Shown: positions 22,442 through 35,700, counted from the first letter of the stretch. The stretch: DNA of 64,000 nt from Mikania micrantha (GCA_009363875.1 CM018692.1:93028137-93092136), one strand, 5' to 3'. The notes: generated by a model from the sequence alone, not told the origin. A program made the numbers and translations.

Positions 22442-22935
22442 GGAAGTACAGGAATGTGAACAACATAGTGTGATTTTGATTAAACTATTGTGAGAAATAG
22501 TTGATGACTGGTAATGTGATATTTTTACATTGTGAGAGTCAATTCGAATAGAAATGACTCAGTCTGAATATTGATTGTGAAAAATGTATTTATACATTTT
22601 GTTGTTGAGAAACCATGGGGTTTACTTACTTAGTTCTTATGAACTAATGTGAAATATTGTGTGATGTTTGTAGGTCAAACATGATGAACCTGGCTGTAAG
22701 GATCGAGGCAGATCGTGAATCGAACGAATAAACCTTGTTGCAAACGTTTGAAATTTTGGGTTTAAACTTACTTATGTAAATAAGTATTGTAAAATGTGTG
22801 ACACGTTTACCTTTGCGTTAAACCTTGTTTAATATTATTAAATAAAGAAGGTCAAACGAGGTTTTGAAAATGAAAAATTTGTTGGGACCAACTCTGATAT
22901 TATGAAAAATTGTTGAATAGTAACCGGGGGTTACA
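22442..22935 (+). mobile_element. Element B 5' LTR, second part
   Basis: Begins with the right-hand GGAAG duplication (22442-22446) and continues the B LTR to GGGGGTTACA. It contains the acceptor-like TTTGTAG at about 22672. Confidence 0.93.
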
Positions 22936-22939
22936 AAGC

Positions 22940-22951
22940 TGGTATCAGAGC
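22940..22951 (+). promoter_or_regulatory. Element B primer binding site
   Basis: TGGTATCAGAGC a few bases after the LTR end, the initiator tRNA-Met type. Confidence 0.95.
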
Positions 22952-23361
22952 AATGGTTTGAGCGATTCAAGTGTTAGAAATACACTTGAACTCAAATCTT
23001 ATGCTCTTGATATGTGATTAAATGTTCGATTCAAGCCTCGATCATTAAGCCGGAGGTATGATATTAGTAATTATGTATTGCATTGTATATGTACACATTG
23101 TTGTGTGTATAAATTGTGTGAACCGAACTTCTCAATTATGAAATGAAATGATGAAGTTAAGGGCACGAGTGTGTGATAAACATGTTATTATGCCTGGCCA
23201 GTATAATGAGATGTTTAGGACATAAACGTTTCCTTAATTAAGTCAGATTGTATCATGATTTTGAACATTAGGTAAGGTGATTATGTACTATATAAGTACA
23301 AGATTATTAAATATTGTGAATATATGAGACTGATTGTCTAATTATATGATTTCAGCCACAA
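22952..23361 (+). other. Element B leader before gag
   Basis: About 410 bp of AT-rich sequence without an open frame or the structured element seen in A and C. Confidence 0.7.
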
Positions 23362-25926
23362 ATGGCTGATGAAAATACTTATTGTGGGAGTAGTAGCAGT
23401 GAAAAGGTGGAACTCATTGAAACTCAAATAATGATGAAGGAAGAAGTGGCAAAGGCTTTTGAAGCTGCTTTGCCCACATATATTGAAGAAATTAGGTCTT
23501 CATTAAAAGAGTTCTTTCATCAATAATTGGCTGATTTTGAAACCGAAGCAGAAATGAAACAATCTTCCAAGAAAACTACTTTTAAAGAATTTATGGCTTG
23601 TAAGCCAGCTGAGTTTAAAGGGGAGGTAGATCCCTTGATTAGCCAGCGTTGGATATCAGATATTGAAAGTACGTTTGAAACTAGTCATTGTGACCCGGCT
23701 GATAAGGTCATGTTTGCTGGCAATCAGTTGAAAGATCGTGCCAAAGATTGGTGGGAGTTGCTGAGGAAGGAAAAAGGCAGAGATGGAATAAAAGGGCTGA
23801 CGTGGGCCCAGTTTAAAGAACTTTTCTTGAAGCGGTGTTATCCTCAAGCCGCTATTGATCGTATTACTGAGGAGTTTCTGCATCTACAGCAGAAAGATGA
23901 AAGCGTTGATACCATCACTGCCATTTTCTTTGATAAAGCTAAATTTTGTCCAGATCTTCTTCAAACTGAAAGGATGTGGATAAACCGTTATCATACTATG
24001 TTGAACACGAAGTACCGGGAATTTCTCACGCCTTCTAAGTGTGAGACACTTAATGAGTTGATCAATTGTGCCCGTGAACGAGAATTGGAGTTGAAACGGC
24101 AGGAAGATCGAGGAGATAAACGAAAGGCTGAAACAGAAACATGTTCGTCTAAAAAGGCAAAGTTTGCCAAATCGTTTAAAAAGCCTGTTTTTACTAAACC
24201 TTGTCCCAATTGTGGGAGAATGCAAGCGGGGGAATGTCGTGCTAGACCTATTGTCTGTTACAAATGTGGGAAACCGGGACATTTGGCAACCCAGTGTTTG
24301 ATTCCTTCTAGTCTGTGTTACCATTGTTATAAGCCAGGGCATAGGAGGAGTGAGTGCCCTAAACTTAAGAGGGCAGCACCGATTAGTGATGATGGCCGAT
24401 CGTTTAAATCTCAAGACTCTGGAAAGAAACCAAAAGCGCCCAAACCAAAAGGGAGAGCTTTCCAGATTTCTGCAGAGGAGGCTAAGGTCACGTCTGATGT
24501 AGTGACAGGTACTTTCTCTGTTAATTCAATACCTGCTTATGTGTTATTTGATTCTGGAGCCAATCGATCTTTTGTATTTATAAAATTTGTGCATCATCCA
24601 TCTTTTGTCTTAGAAAACTTGCCTGTACCATTAGAAGTAGAGGTTGCTGATTCTAAGAGTTTTCTTGTGTTTGATATTTATCGAAATTGTAAACTTACGA
24701 TCAATAACGAGGATTATGTTGTTGATTTAATACCCATGGTATTGGGGGAGTTTGATGTTGTCATTGGAATGGATTGGCTATCTTCTTATAAAGCCAATAT
24801 TCTTTGCAACCGCAAAGTTATACAATTGATAACCCCGAGTGGTTATGAACTATCCATTCAAAGAGAAAAACGTGGAGGGGTTGTTTTGTGTTCCTTGGTC
24901 AAAGTCATGAAGTATATGAATCATCGGGGCCAATCATTCTTAGCTTATGTCATTAATGCTGAGAAGACAGTAAAGAACTTAGAGGATGTCCCGATTGTTA
25001 GGGATTTTCCTGATGGCTTTCCAGATGTCTTACCCGGAATCCCCTCTGATAGAGATGTTGAGTTTAGAATTGATCTCGTTCCAGGGGCCAAGCCTATAGC
25101 AAAAGCTCCTTATCGTTTAGCACCATCTGAATTGCATGAGTTGATGACTCAATTGCAGGACCTTCTTGATAAACGTTTTATTCGCCCAAGCATCTCGCCT
25201 TGGGGTGCTCCTGTTCTTTTTGTTAAAAAGAAGGACGGAAGTTTTCGTATGTGTATTGATTATCAAGAGCTTAATAAGGTGACGGTGAAAAACAAATATC
25301 CATTGCCTCGGATCGATGATCTTTTTGATCAGTTGCAAGGGGCTTCTTGGTTCTCTAAAATTGATCTTAGGTCGGGTTATCATCAAATTAAAGTTAGGGA
25401 AGAAGATATTCCTAAAACAGCGTTTCGAACCCGATATGGTCATTATGAATTTTTAGTCATGTCATTCGGACTGACTAATGCACCGGCTGCATTCATGGAA
25501 TTGATGAATCAGGTGTGTCGTCCCATGTTGGATCGATCTGTTATCGTTTTTATTGATAATATTCTGGTGTATTCCAAAAATGAAGGTGATCATGCATGCC
25601 ACTTACGGGAGGTACTTGAGACTCTCCGTAAGGAGAAGTTATATGCCAAATTTTCTAAATGTGCTTTCTGGCTGCATGAAGTCCAATTTCTTGGGCATGT
25701 GATAAATGCAGATGGCATTCTTGTTGATCCCTCTAAAATTCAAGCGGTAACCAATTGGAGTCCACCCAAAAGTCCAACTGACGTCAAAAGTTTTCTTGGC
25801 TTAGCCGGTTATTATCGTAGATTTATTCAGGACTTTGCCAAGATTGCTTCTTCTTTAACCAAACTTACAAGAAAAGATGTTAAATTCGTGTGTGGTGATG
25901 ACCAAGAGAAAACATTTCAAGAGTGA
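23362..25926 (+). pseudogene. Element B gag, protease and RT, with two stops
   Basis: The frame starts at ATGGCTGATGAAAAT (23362). A TAA at 23524 cuts off the first 54 codons; the rest is open for 799 codons to TGA 25924. Blocks: gag FKEFMACKPAEFKGEVDPL and a WW motif, CPNCGRMQAGEC, knuckles CYKCGKPGHLATQC (about residue 299) and CYHCYKPGHRRSEC (about 319), protease VLFDSGANRSFV (about 395), RT with DLFDQLQGA and SGYHQIKV. The catalytic block reads VIVFIDNILVYSK: the second aspartate is asparagine, which should abolish polymerase activity. The second knuckle has tyrosine where glycine is usual. Confidence 0.93.
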
Positions 25927-27813
25927 AAGTCAAAATTAACTCAGGCACCGGTATTAACGTTACCAAATGGCCCTGATGATTTTGTGGTATATTCTGATGC
26001 TTCTTATCTTGGTCTCTGTTGTGTTCTTATGCAACGAGGCAAGGTGATTGCTTACGCCTCAAGACAACTAAAAACCCATGAAATTAATTATCCTATTCAT
26101 GATTTAGAACTTGCAGCAGTCGTATTTGCCTTAAAAATCTGGAGGCATTATTTGTACGGAGTAAAGTGTACTATTTACACTGATCATAAGAGCTTGAAAT
26201 ATTTCTTCACTCAGAAAGAATTAAATATGAGGCAAAGACGATGGCTGGAATTACTCAAGGACTATGATTGTGAAATCCTTTATCATCCTGGTAAAGCGAA
26301 TGTGGTGGCGGATGCCTTGAGTAGAAAAGAAGAGTGTGAACCAATCTAGGTGAAAGCTATGCAGCTTGTGATTAGTTCAGGGCTAATTGAGCAGATCAAG
26401 GAAGCCCAGACTGAAGCTTTAAAGGAAGAAAATTAGAAACGTGACAGGATTAAAGGGCAAGCTCATAATCTTGATGAAGATAGTCGTGGTTTAAAGACTA
26501 GGTGGGGTCGAGTGTGGATACCTCCCACTTGTCCACTTAAGTCTGTATTGTTGGAAGAAGCGCACAAGTCAAAGTACTCAATTCATCCTGGGGCTACTAA
26601 AATGTATCGTGACCTTCGAGTGAACTATTGGTGGCCAGGTATGAAACGAGATATTGTAAAACATGTGGCGAAGTGTTTGACTTGTATGCATGTAAAAGCA
26701 GAGCACCAGAAACCTTATGGTAAGTTGCAACCATTGGAGATCCCAATGTGGAAATGGGAACATATCACAATGGACCTGATTACTAAACTTCCTAAGATAG
26801 GGAAGGGATTTGATACGATTTGGGTCATTGTAGATAGGTTAACTAAGAGTGCTCATTTCTTGCCAATTCGTGAAACCTATTTTTCTGATAAAATGGCAGA
26901 GTTTTATGTACGAGAAGTTGTGTCTCATCATGGTGTGCCTGTATCTATTATCTCTGATCGGGATACTCGATTTACTTCTCGATTTTAGAGAAATTTTCAG
27001 GAAGAATTAGGGACAAAATTGTTGTTAAGCATTGCGTATCATCCTCAGACTGATGGACAAAGTGAAAGAACCATTCAGACCCTGGAGGATATGTTACGAG
27101 CGTGCATTATTGACTTTGGGGGTAGTTGGGATGATTACCTACCTTTGGCAGAGTTCTCGTATAATAATAGTTATCATTCCAGCATTGGAATGCCTCCTTA
27201 TGAGATGCTCTATGGGAGGAAATGTCGAACTCCTGTTTGTTGGGGAGAAGTTGGGCAGCGTGAAAACGCACACAAAAATGTAGTTAAAGCTACCAATGAA
27301 CGGATAGATCAAATTCGTGCCCATCTGAAGGCGGCTCAAGACCGTCAGAAATCATACGCTGATAAGCGTAGAAGGCCCATTGAATCCCAGGTAGGAGATT
27401 TTGTGTTGTTAAAAGTCTCACCCTGGAAAGGTGTTATACGTTTTCGTAAGCGGGGAAAGTTAAGTCCACGCTTTATTGGACCATTTAAAATCATAGCTCG
27501 TGTTGGTGAAGTTGCTTATCGCCTAGAGCTATCTGAAGAGTTAAGTGGAATTCATAATACGTTCCACGTTTCTTACTTACGAAAATGTTTAGCAGATGAA
27601 TCTGCGTACGTACGACTGGAAGATATAGAAATTGATGATAGATTAAATTATGTAGAAAGGCCAGTGGCAATACTTGACCGAAAAGTCAAGCAACTTAGAA
27701 ATAAATCATTGAGCCAGGTAAAGGTTCAGTGGAAAAATAGAACCGGTTCTGAAGCCACATGGGAATCAGAAAATGAAATAAGAAAGTATTATCCTTTCCT
27801 TTTTGATGTTTAA
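25927..27813 (+). pseudogene. Element B RNase H, integrase and chromodomain, with stops
   Basis: Same frame as the upstream part, so B keeps a single gag-pol frame of about 1,480 codons (23362-27813) interrupted only by stops at 23524, 25924, 26347, 26434 and 26986. RNase H has VVYSDASYLGLCCVL. Integrase has the HPGATKMY ... CLTCMHVKAEH zinc motif, MDLITKLPK and SDRDTRFTSRF followed by TAG in place of tryptophan, then DGQSERTIQTLED. The C-terminal GPFKIIARVGEVAYRL block and the chromodomain VKVQWKNRTGSEATWE ... YYPFLF complete it. Confidence 0.93.
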
Positions 27814-27836
27814 TCGGTTTCGGGGACGAAACCTTT

Positions 27837-27852
27837 GTAAGGAGGGGAGATT
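27837..27852 (+). promoter_or_regulatory. Element B polypurine tract
   Basis: AAGGAGGGGAGATT immediately before TGTAACAACC. Confidence 0.85.
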
Positions 27853-29909
27853 TGTAACAACCGGTTTCTTATAATGAAATGTATTTGAAATAATCGTTAA
27901 TTGAACGATTGTGATTGTTGTAATTAGAAAATATGTGAGAAATCATGAACGTGGGAGAAAACCCTGCGCGAAACGGAGTTATGGATTGTCCGAAATCGCA
28001 AAACGAAGAAAATTACAAAGATATTATGCTTTGGGACTCTTCGCAGTACGCGAAGGTGGTTTTGAAGTTCCTTCGCGGTACGCGAAGAACCCAAAATATC
28101 TAAGGGTCCCGAATTGCTTCACGGTACGCGAAGCCCTTCTTTGATCTTCTTCGCGGTATGCGACGGGTGAGGCGGTTTTGAAACAGCTTAAGTTGATCAT
28201 ATTTCTTGCAGAAGAGTTTGAAAACTCTTTCTGTCGAACTTCCAACATCAACGTACGAAGATTTAAGCTGCCAAACTCAGATTTGAAGCCGTTTAAGCCT
28301 ACGGATCGTACCAGGGAACGTATCTGCAACATCTTATCGTTGTTTTGCGATTGAATATCCGTTCGATTGGGTAACGATTCGTTTTATCCTACTAGTTTAA
28401 TATTTTGTGAATTAAATCTAGTTTTGATTGTAATACTATGATTACGGGTATTGATTATTGCCTAGTTGATAACTAGGGGTTGTTAGAAACGAAGAACTTG
28501 ATATTTTGATGGTGAATTCTTCGTTTTGAAGCCGGGATAATGTCAGGTTGTTATGAAACCCATATCATGATGTGATAACTAGTAGGATGGGTAAATGATG
28601 GTTTTGAAATAAATAGGGATTATAATCCCTGGGTTAATTGATGATTATGATGAATTGATGTTAAAAAAATTATTAACAAGTTATGATCTTAAGTAAAAAT
28701 TGAATAATAAAGTGATTAAAGATCGTAACTAATATAATGAACATCAATTAATTGATGAAATGCCTAAGAGAGGCATGAAATGTGATAAATTGTGATAATT
28801 GACTTTGAGGAAGTCAAATCAATCAAGTGTGTTGAACTTGATTGTATGTGTTATACGTGTTGAAACTAGTTGTATATGTATTTTGCAACTAGGTGGCGGT
28901 AGTGGAAGCCAAACCACTAGTCATAGAGCAGGAAAAGAGCCTGCAGTTGTTAATCTCTTATCTGATCAAGGTAAATAATCCCACAACTATGACATCACAT
29001 ATTAAACTTTGAAATTTGTTGTTGAATAAATTGTATGATAAATATGGTATTGGTGATAGGGGAACGTTGAATAATAAAAGTTCAACAACCTATGATAAAT
29101 CCAATATCTTGGTGAATGAAAGTGTGGGAACTCTATGATGGAAGTACCGGTGGGTGAACATCATAGTAATTTGATTGAATTATTTATGACTCCACAATGG
29201 TGGATAGCCAGAGGTGCTGGCAATTGTCTTAGATGGAAGTACCGGTGGGTGAACACCTTAAGACTTGAATTAATATGACTCCACAATGGTGGATAGCCAG
29301 AGGTGCTGGCAATTGTCTTAGATGGAAGTACCGGTGGGTGAACATCTCAAGACTTAAATTAATTATGATGTCACAAATGTGTGAATAGTTAGAGGTGCTG
29401 ACAAATAGCTATGGTGGAAGTACAGGAATGTGAACACCATAGTGTGATTTTGATTAAACTATTGTGAGCAATAGTTGATGATTGGTAATGTGATATTTTT
29501 ACATTGTGAGAGTCAATTCGAATAGAAATGACTCAGTTTGAATATTGATTGTGAAAAATGTATTTATACATTTTGTTGTTGAGAAACCATGGGGTTTACT
29601 TACTTAGTTCTTATGAACTAATGTGAAATATTGTGTGATGTTTGTAGGTCAAACATGATGGACCTGGCTGTAAGGATCGAGGCATATCGTGAATCGAACG
29701 AACAAACCTTGTTGCAAACGTTTGAAATTTTGGGTTTAAACTTACATATGTAAATAAGTATTGTAAAATGTGTGACAGGTTTACGTTTGCGTTAAAATTT
29801 GTTTAATATTATTAAATAAAGAAGGTCAAACGAGGTTTTGAAAATGAAAAATTTGCTGGGAACAACTCTGATATTATGGAAAATTGTTGAATAGTAACCG
29901 GGGGTTACA
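27853..29909 (+). mobile_element. Element B 3' LTR
   Basis: 2,057 bp, TGTAACAACC to GGGGGTTACA. It carries the four hairpins (28038-28165), the 92-bp array (29140-29450), a donor-like CAAG|GTAAAT at 28971 and an acceptor-like TTTGTAG ending at 29647, giving a possible leader intron of about 677 bp. Confidence 0.95.
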
Positions 29910-31222
29910 TCTACTCACCTTAGGGAGCCCTGGTTCACTTTTTCAAGAAGAAAGACGGTTCGTTTCGTATGTCATTGACTATCGTGAGCTAAACAAGCTA
30001 ACAATTAAGAATAGATATCCTTTACCCAGGATCACTAATCTGTTTGATCAATTACAGGGAGCAACTTGTTTCTATATGATTAATTTGTGATCTGAGTATC
30101 ATCAGTTGAGAGTAAATGATGAGAATATTCCAAAGAATGCATTTAGGACTCGATATGGTCACTATGAGTTCGTGGTTATGCCATTTGGGCAGACTAACAC
30201 GCCGACAGTGTTCATGGACTTGATGAATCTAGTTTGCAGGCCTTACTTAGATCAGTTAGTTATTGTCTTAACTGATGATATACGTATTAATCTAAAAGAA
30301 AACATGAACATTATAGTCATCATAGAAAGATCTTAGAACTGCTAAGATCCGGACAACTTGATGCCAAATTCTCTAAATGTGAATTTCGGTTAAAGGAAGT
30401 TCATTTCTTAGGGCACGCTATTAACAAGGATGGGATACACGTAGATCCAGCGAAGATAGAAGCAACAAAGAACTAGACTACGGCCTCCACTCGAACAAAA
30501 ATCCGTTTAATCCTGGGTTCGACAGGTTTCTATCGAAGGTTCATCGAGAACTTCTCAAAGATTGCCTTGCCACTCACGACTTTGACCCAGAAAATTCAAG
30601 TGTTCATATGGGGGCAGAAACAAGAAGATGCACTTCAACTTCTTAAACAGAAGTTATGCAACTTTCCTATTCTTAGTCTCCCAAAAGGCAATGATGATTT
30701 CACTGTCTACTGTGATATTCGCTATCATCCGGGTAAAGCCAATGTGGTGGCGGATGCTCTTAGTCGCAAGGAACCAATCAAGACATTGTGTATTAGAGCC
30801 ATGAATATTAACACACAACCGAACCTGAAGGATTTGATTTGTATTCCACAACAATAGGTGGTGATCCACAATCAGCTGAAGACAGAGTTAGATTGCAGGG
30901 TTGAAGGTAAACTAGAACCTTGATCAGATGGAGTTCTATACTTCAACGGACTCATATGGATTCCAAAATCAAAAGAATTGTGCACTCTCATCTGCGATGA
31001 GGCACATAAGTCGCGATATTTTGTTCATCCAGGAGCCGATAAGATGTATCAATATTTGAGAACATCCTACTGGTGGCCTGGGATGAAGAAAGACATAGCC
31101 CTATACGTAAGGAAATGTCTAACATGGTCAAAAGTCAAGGGCGAGCATCAAAAACCCTCGGGACTTCTCCAGCATCCTGAAATTCCTCAACAGAAATGGG
31201 AACAAATTTCCATGGATTTCAT
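29910..31222 (+). pseudogene. Element E RT to integrase, before the MITE
   Basis: Continues E after insertion B. RT blocks IDYRELNKLTIKNRYPLPRI and FDQLQGATC are clear, but the catalytic region reads VIVLTDDIRI and stops and frame changes are frequent. RNase H is internally deleted: DDFTVYCD is joined directly to IRYHPGKANVVADALSRKE, removing roughly 90 residues. The integrase zinc region (HPGADKMYQYLR ... CLTWSKVKGEH) has tryptophan for the last cysteine. Reading stops at MDFI, where the MITE is inserted. Decay is greater than in A, B, C or F, consistent with E being the oldest layer. Confidence 0.9.
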
Positions 31223-31716
31223 TAGGGGTGTAAACGAGCCTAGCCGATCCTGAGCTCGTTAAGGCTCGAGCTCGAGCTCGGCTCGTTAAGAGAAATTAAG
31301 GCTCGAGCTCGGCTCGGCTCGGCTCGTTTATATTTTATTTATTTAATTTATTTACTTTAATTACTAATTTAATTATATTTATAACTATATTTTATAAATT
31401 TAACATAAAATATTTAATTTAAATATATTTATCATAATTATATATATAAAAATAATTAATTTTATAAATAAACACTTAATATAATAAATAAACACTTAAT
31501 ATAATAAATAAAAATTATATAAACAAAAAGCTCGTTAAGGCTCGCGAGCCGGATCGAGCTCGTTAAGTAAAGCTCGAGCTCGGGCTCGATAACTAAACGA
31601 GCCACACTTTTGGGCTCGAGCTCGGGCTCGGGCTCGTTAAGGCTCGGCTCGTTCGAGCTTTTTACCGATCCGATCTCGAGCATTTCACGAGCTGCCTTGG
31701 TTCGTTTACACCCCTA
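31223..31716. mobile_element. hAT-type MITE rich in GAGCTCG
   Basis: 494 bp with terminal inverted repeats TAGGGGTGTAAACGARCC and an 8-bp target duplication GATTTCAT (31215-31222 and 31717-31724). An 8-bp duplication fits hAT transposons. It has no transposase. Its ends are packed with GGCTCG and GAGCTCG blocks in both orientations, and the centre is a very AT-rich stretch (31325-31530). Confidence 0.9.
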
Positions 31717-32690
31717 GATTTCATAACCAAGTTGCCTAGAACACCGCAAGGTTACGATTCAATTTGGGTGATAGTTGACAAACTTACCAAATCTGTTCAT
31801 TTTCTCCCAATCCAAGAGGATTACAAGATGGAGAAGTTGTCCATGTTGTACATCAATGAGATCATTGCGCGTCATGGTACACCAACTTCAATCATATCCG
31901 ATTGTGATAGTTGCTTCACTCCTCGCTTTTGGCAATCATTACAAAAGGCTTTGGGAACTCGCGTTAATCTTAGCATAGTTTATTATCGCCAAACTGACTA
32001 TCAAGGCAAGAGGACTATCCAGACACTCGAGGACATGCTTCGTTCTTGTGTTATCGATTTTGGAGGATGTTGGGAAACTCATCTTCCACTTTTCGAGTTT
32101 TCGTATAACAATATCTATCATATGAGCAAACAATATGCGCTATTCAAAGCTCTTTATGGTAGGGAGTGCCGATCATCGGTCTGTTGGACCGTGGTTGATA
32201 AGTCACAGGTCATAGGACATGAACTCGTTCAAGAAACTACTTATAAGATCTCAATCACTCAATCAAGGCTTAAGGCCGCGAGGGATCTGAAGACATCGGA
32301 AACCACTTGAATTGCAAGTCGGTGACCGAGTCTTACTAAAGGTTTCTCGCTAGAAAGGCGTTGTTCGATTCAGGAAGAGGGGAAAACTTGCTTCTATGTA
32401 CGTTGAACCTTTTGAGATATGAGAAAGGATTAGTCATGTGGCCTATAAACTCAAACTTCTGATCTAGCTGAGCAACATCCACGACACTTTTAATTTGTAA
32501 AATTCAAAAAAACATGCAATTCGTTGAATGTCTAGCAGAAATCATGGATCATGGAGTCAAGAAACTTAAACGTACTCGGGTTTCGATCGTAATAGTACAA
32601 TGGGAGGGCAAACGTGGTGCATAGTTCACCTAGGAACGTGAAGACCAGATGAAGCTTAAGTACCATCATCTTTTTACACTATCTTCGGCT
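31717..32690 (+). pseudogene. Element E integrase end and chromodomain remnant
   Basis: Resumes at DFITKLPRTP and reads DSIWVIVDKLTKSVHFLPI and SDCDSCFTPRFW, then RTIQTLEDMLRSCVIDFGG. The aspartate in SDCDS is kept. Further on the frame breaks up and the chromodomain is visible only as fragments, with AFTWE-like codons replaced by stops. It ends shortly before the PPT of E. Confidence 0.88.
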
Positions 32691-32712
32691 AGTTAATTTT
32701 GGGACAAAATTT

Positions 32713-32728
32713 CCTTAACTAGGGAGAC
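32713..32728 (+). promoter_or_regulatory. Element E polypurine tract
   Basis: CCTTAACTAGGGAGAC before TGTAACATTTG, as in element A. Confidence 0.8.
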
Positions 32729-35700
32729 TGTAACATTTGTATAACAGTCGTATGTACGGACGATACTTGTAAACACATGTTTGTATTTATAAGTTCGTTT
32801 GTCAATAACATTGTGAACATCCAATGAGAACAAGTAAACAATTTACACACACAACAGTTAAAACATGGGATTTTATCGATAACGAAGAATCTGATGTCTG
32901 ACAACATAAATCAATAAGTCATGTAACACAACAATAAACCAATGTTGAAACACAAACAATTGTGAGAAACCACATACAAAACAATAAAGGATAACTTTTG
33001 AGAATGTTAAATTAACAGTGTATATCCATGGGAATCACAATTCACACGAATATATTTGTGAGTTTAATATTTTAAATGATATATTATAATTAGAAAACCA
33101 AAACAGAAGGTAAAACAATCATAGAGTTCGTACGGGTGACGATTCGTACGAATACGCGTGAAAGTTATACGTTCTGATGAAATAATTAAAATAAACAATT
33201 CTGAAAATGAAATAATAATAATATTTCACATAAAATATTTATTAGGAAATTCCGCCTAAAAATGTAACACAAAACTATTTTATTTAAAAACGTAGTAGTG
33301 TTTACGGAACGTATGTAAAATAACGCGCAAAAGTGAAACCAAACGAATGCAAACACGCTTATTTGTGCCCATAATATAAAAGACGTCAAACATCTTATTT
33401 ATGGCTCCACCAACCAGAAATTTATCTCTCTCTAGAATTCATTTCTCTCTCTCTCTCTACCATCTCTCCCAAAACTCAACACTCAACCTCATCAAACTAC
33501 CATCAAATTTGATGATCTTGTTGTCTAAAAGACCCTCTCAACAAGAGGAAGCTAGAAGTACAAAGGATCTGCATCGAAAAGAGCTCAAACAATAGGAAAT
33601 TTACAGAGAAGGTTCGTATTTCTAGGGTTTTCTAACAACCCAATACCTTCAAACATGAAACCGGTCAAAAGCCACTTATAACTCAACAAATGATGCTTAG
33701 TCGACCATAGAAACATTTTGGAATGACTTGGAATGAGACTTGGACAGGTTCCACAAACCCAGATCTGATCGAAGGTATAGTATCCACATATGAAATGTCG
33801 ATACTAATAGTCTCGACGAGCTGAACATTGGCAACCAACCTTTCATCGATTTTATCAATCTCGACAGTGTTAAGATGGATTAAGGAATTTGATGTTAGTT
33901 TGTTCAGTGTAATCCAAGGAGGATAAGCCTAAGAACCATCGATATTAACCATATGGGAGTTCATAGTATCGATTCTAACAACCCATCGATACTAATAGTA
34001 TCGATGGGCATGCTTCTAAACCGGTTGAACCTTGGGGTGATTATAACTAATATCGATGGCTTTAACATCTACCTGACTTGGTTGATACTAAAACCATGAC
34101 GAAGTCCAAGTAAATTAGAACAAGTGTGTGTCGATATTGTAAGGTTCGAAGGCCAAGGGGCGGGTGGCAACTTCCCATGGGTAAAACTTAAGCCAGTGCT
34201 ACATTCCATTGATATTATAGTATCGATGCTCTATCCCTTGGTCTAACACCATCGATACTAGTTAATTATACCTATCCAAGTAATTTAAACTCTAAATGAG
34301 CCAAGGCAACCATAAAGCTAGTGTTATCCGATCGATTGAACCTAGAAAGTCGGGTAGAAGTGTTTAAGATCTCACCCGACTTTAGGTGATCAATACTTCA
34401 CCATTTTTCCAACTTGAACTTAGCTTAACCTAATTATAATTCATGTCAACTATAACAAAGGTCTAACACATATAAATGGTAAGGTTATCATGAACACAAG
34501 TGTTCTTGGGTTTTAACAAACTCTTCTAATATTATGCATAACAAACAACATGCGTAATAAACTATATCACATACTTCTAAAAATCAAAACATATTTTAGT
34601 GTTTTAAACATGTTAACAACAATTTCTTTAACAACTTTACAAAACTTGTTACCTATAAAGTATGGCTAAGTTTAAGCTGGATAGTGAATGGCTCTAAGAT
34701 CATAGTGAATACAAGAATGTAAGTAACATAAATATTCCTCCATAAAACAACATAGAATCATACTTAGAGCTCACTAAATAGAAACATATAAAATCTAGCA
34801 TAGGATCTTGAACACAAATCAAGTCACAAACAAAGAGCGAGAACATCGATAATCATACTTCAAGTCATTGCACTATCAATCAAGGTGAGAACATAGCCCC
34901 TCTCTTAACTATTTTATAACTGTTTTGGGGTGAAGCATGTCATCAAAGACTTTCAGTAAACTTTCATCGATTCAACTTTACCAAGTCTGTTATTACAATG
35001 TTATTCCACATTAACAAGTTTTATCAATGTTTTTACGACTAAATGTATACGCTTATACATATGGTTTCTTAAAAACCGATTTTCATTAAACTCCTAAAAT
35101 TTTAAACATTGGGACATCATTTGTACAATTTTGTTAACAGTCAACGTTTCAACATTTCAACATTTATGAAACATATTCTACAATAGTTCAATAATTCATC
35201 TTTTGTCAACCTTTCTATGTTTGGTCAACACTTCAACATCTGTTCAACATTGCTTTCTTGTTTAAAATTACATAACATGTAATCATGGTGTTTAACATTG
35301 TAGGGAAGCTTATACACGTCAAGTATCATCATATTATTCTTTATTCTTTACTGGGTGATCACAACAAGGGTAAACGGATGCATTACGACAAGGCTGGAGT
35401 TAGCGTTTTAAATTTGTTTAAAAAACTAACTGCAAATTGGGCTTGTTTACGACAATATAAATTTTCTGCTAATTAAGTTTACCAGCATCGGTCATATTGC
35501 CGCATTTACGGCAACATGGAGTTGATACTGATTAACTTCAACATCATGGGCCATGTTGGATGCATTATATCAACTACTGATCTAACTCCAATTGTAATTT
35601 GGGACTTGATGATAAGTTGGAATAGTGTTATGGACAGTCTTAGACAGACCACATTCTTCATTTCACTTGATGATAGTTTGGGTTACAATTATCATGTTAC

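Larger units (their letters stand above)
8161..29909 (+). mobile_element. Element B: full-length Ty3/gypsy (Tekay-type), inserted in E
   Basis: Bounded by LTRs starting TGTAACAACCGG and ending GGGGGTTACA. The flanking 5-mers are GCTAC (8156-8160) and TCTAC (29910-29914), a target duplication with one change, and the host E reads through across it. The 5' LTR is split by element A. Without A, B is about 8.8 kb. It has a PBS, one gag-pol frame, a chromodomain and a PPT. The 5' LTR is about 200 bp shorter than the 3' LTR because a segment matching about 28218-28410 is deleted. Confidence 0.92.
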
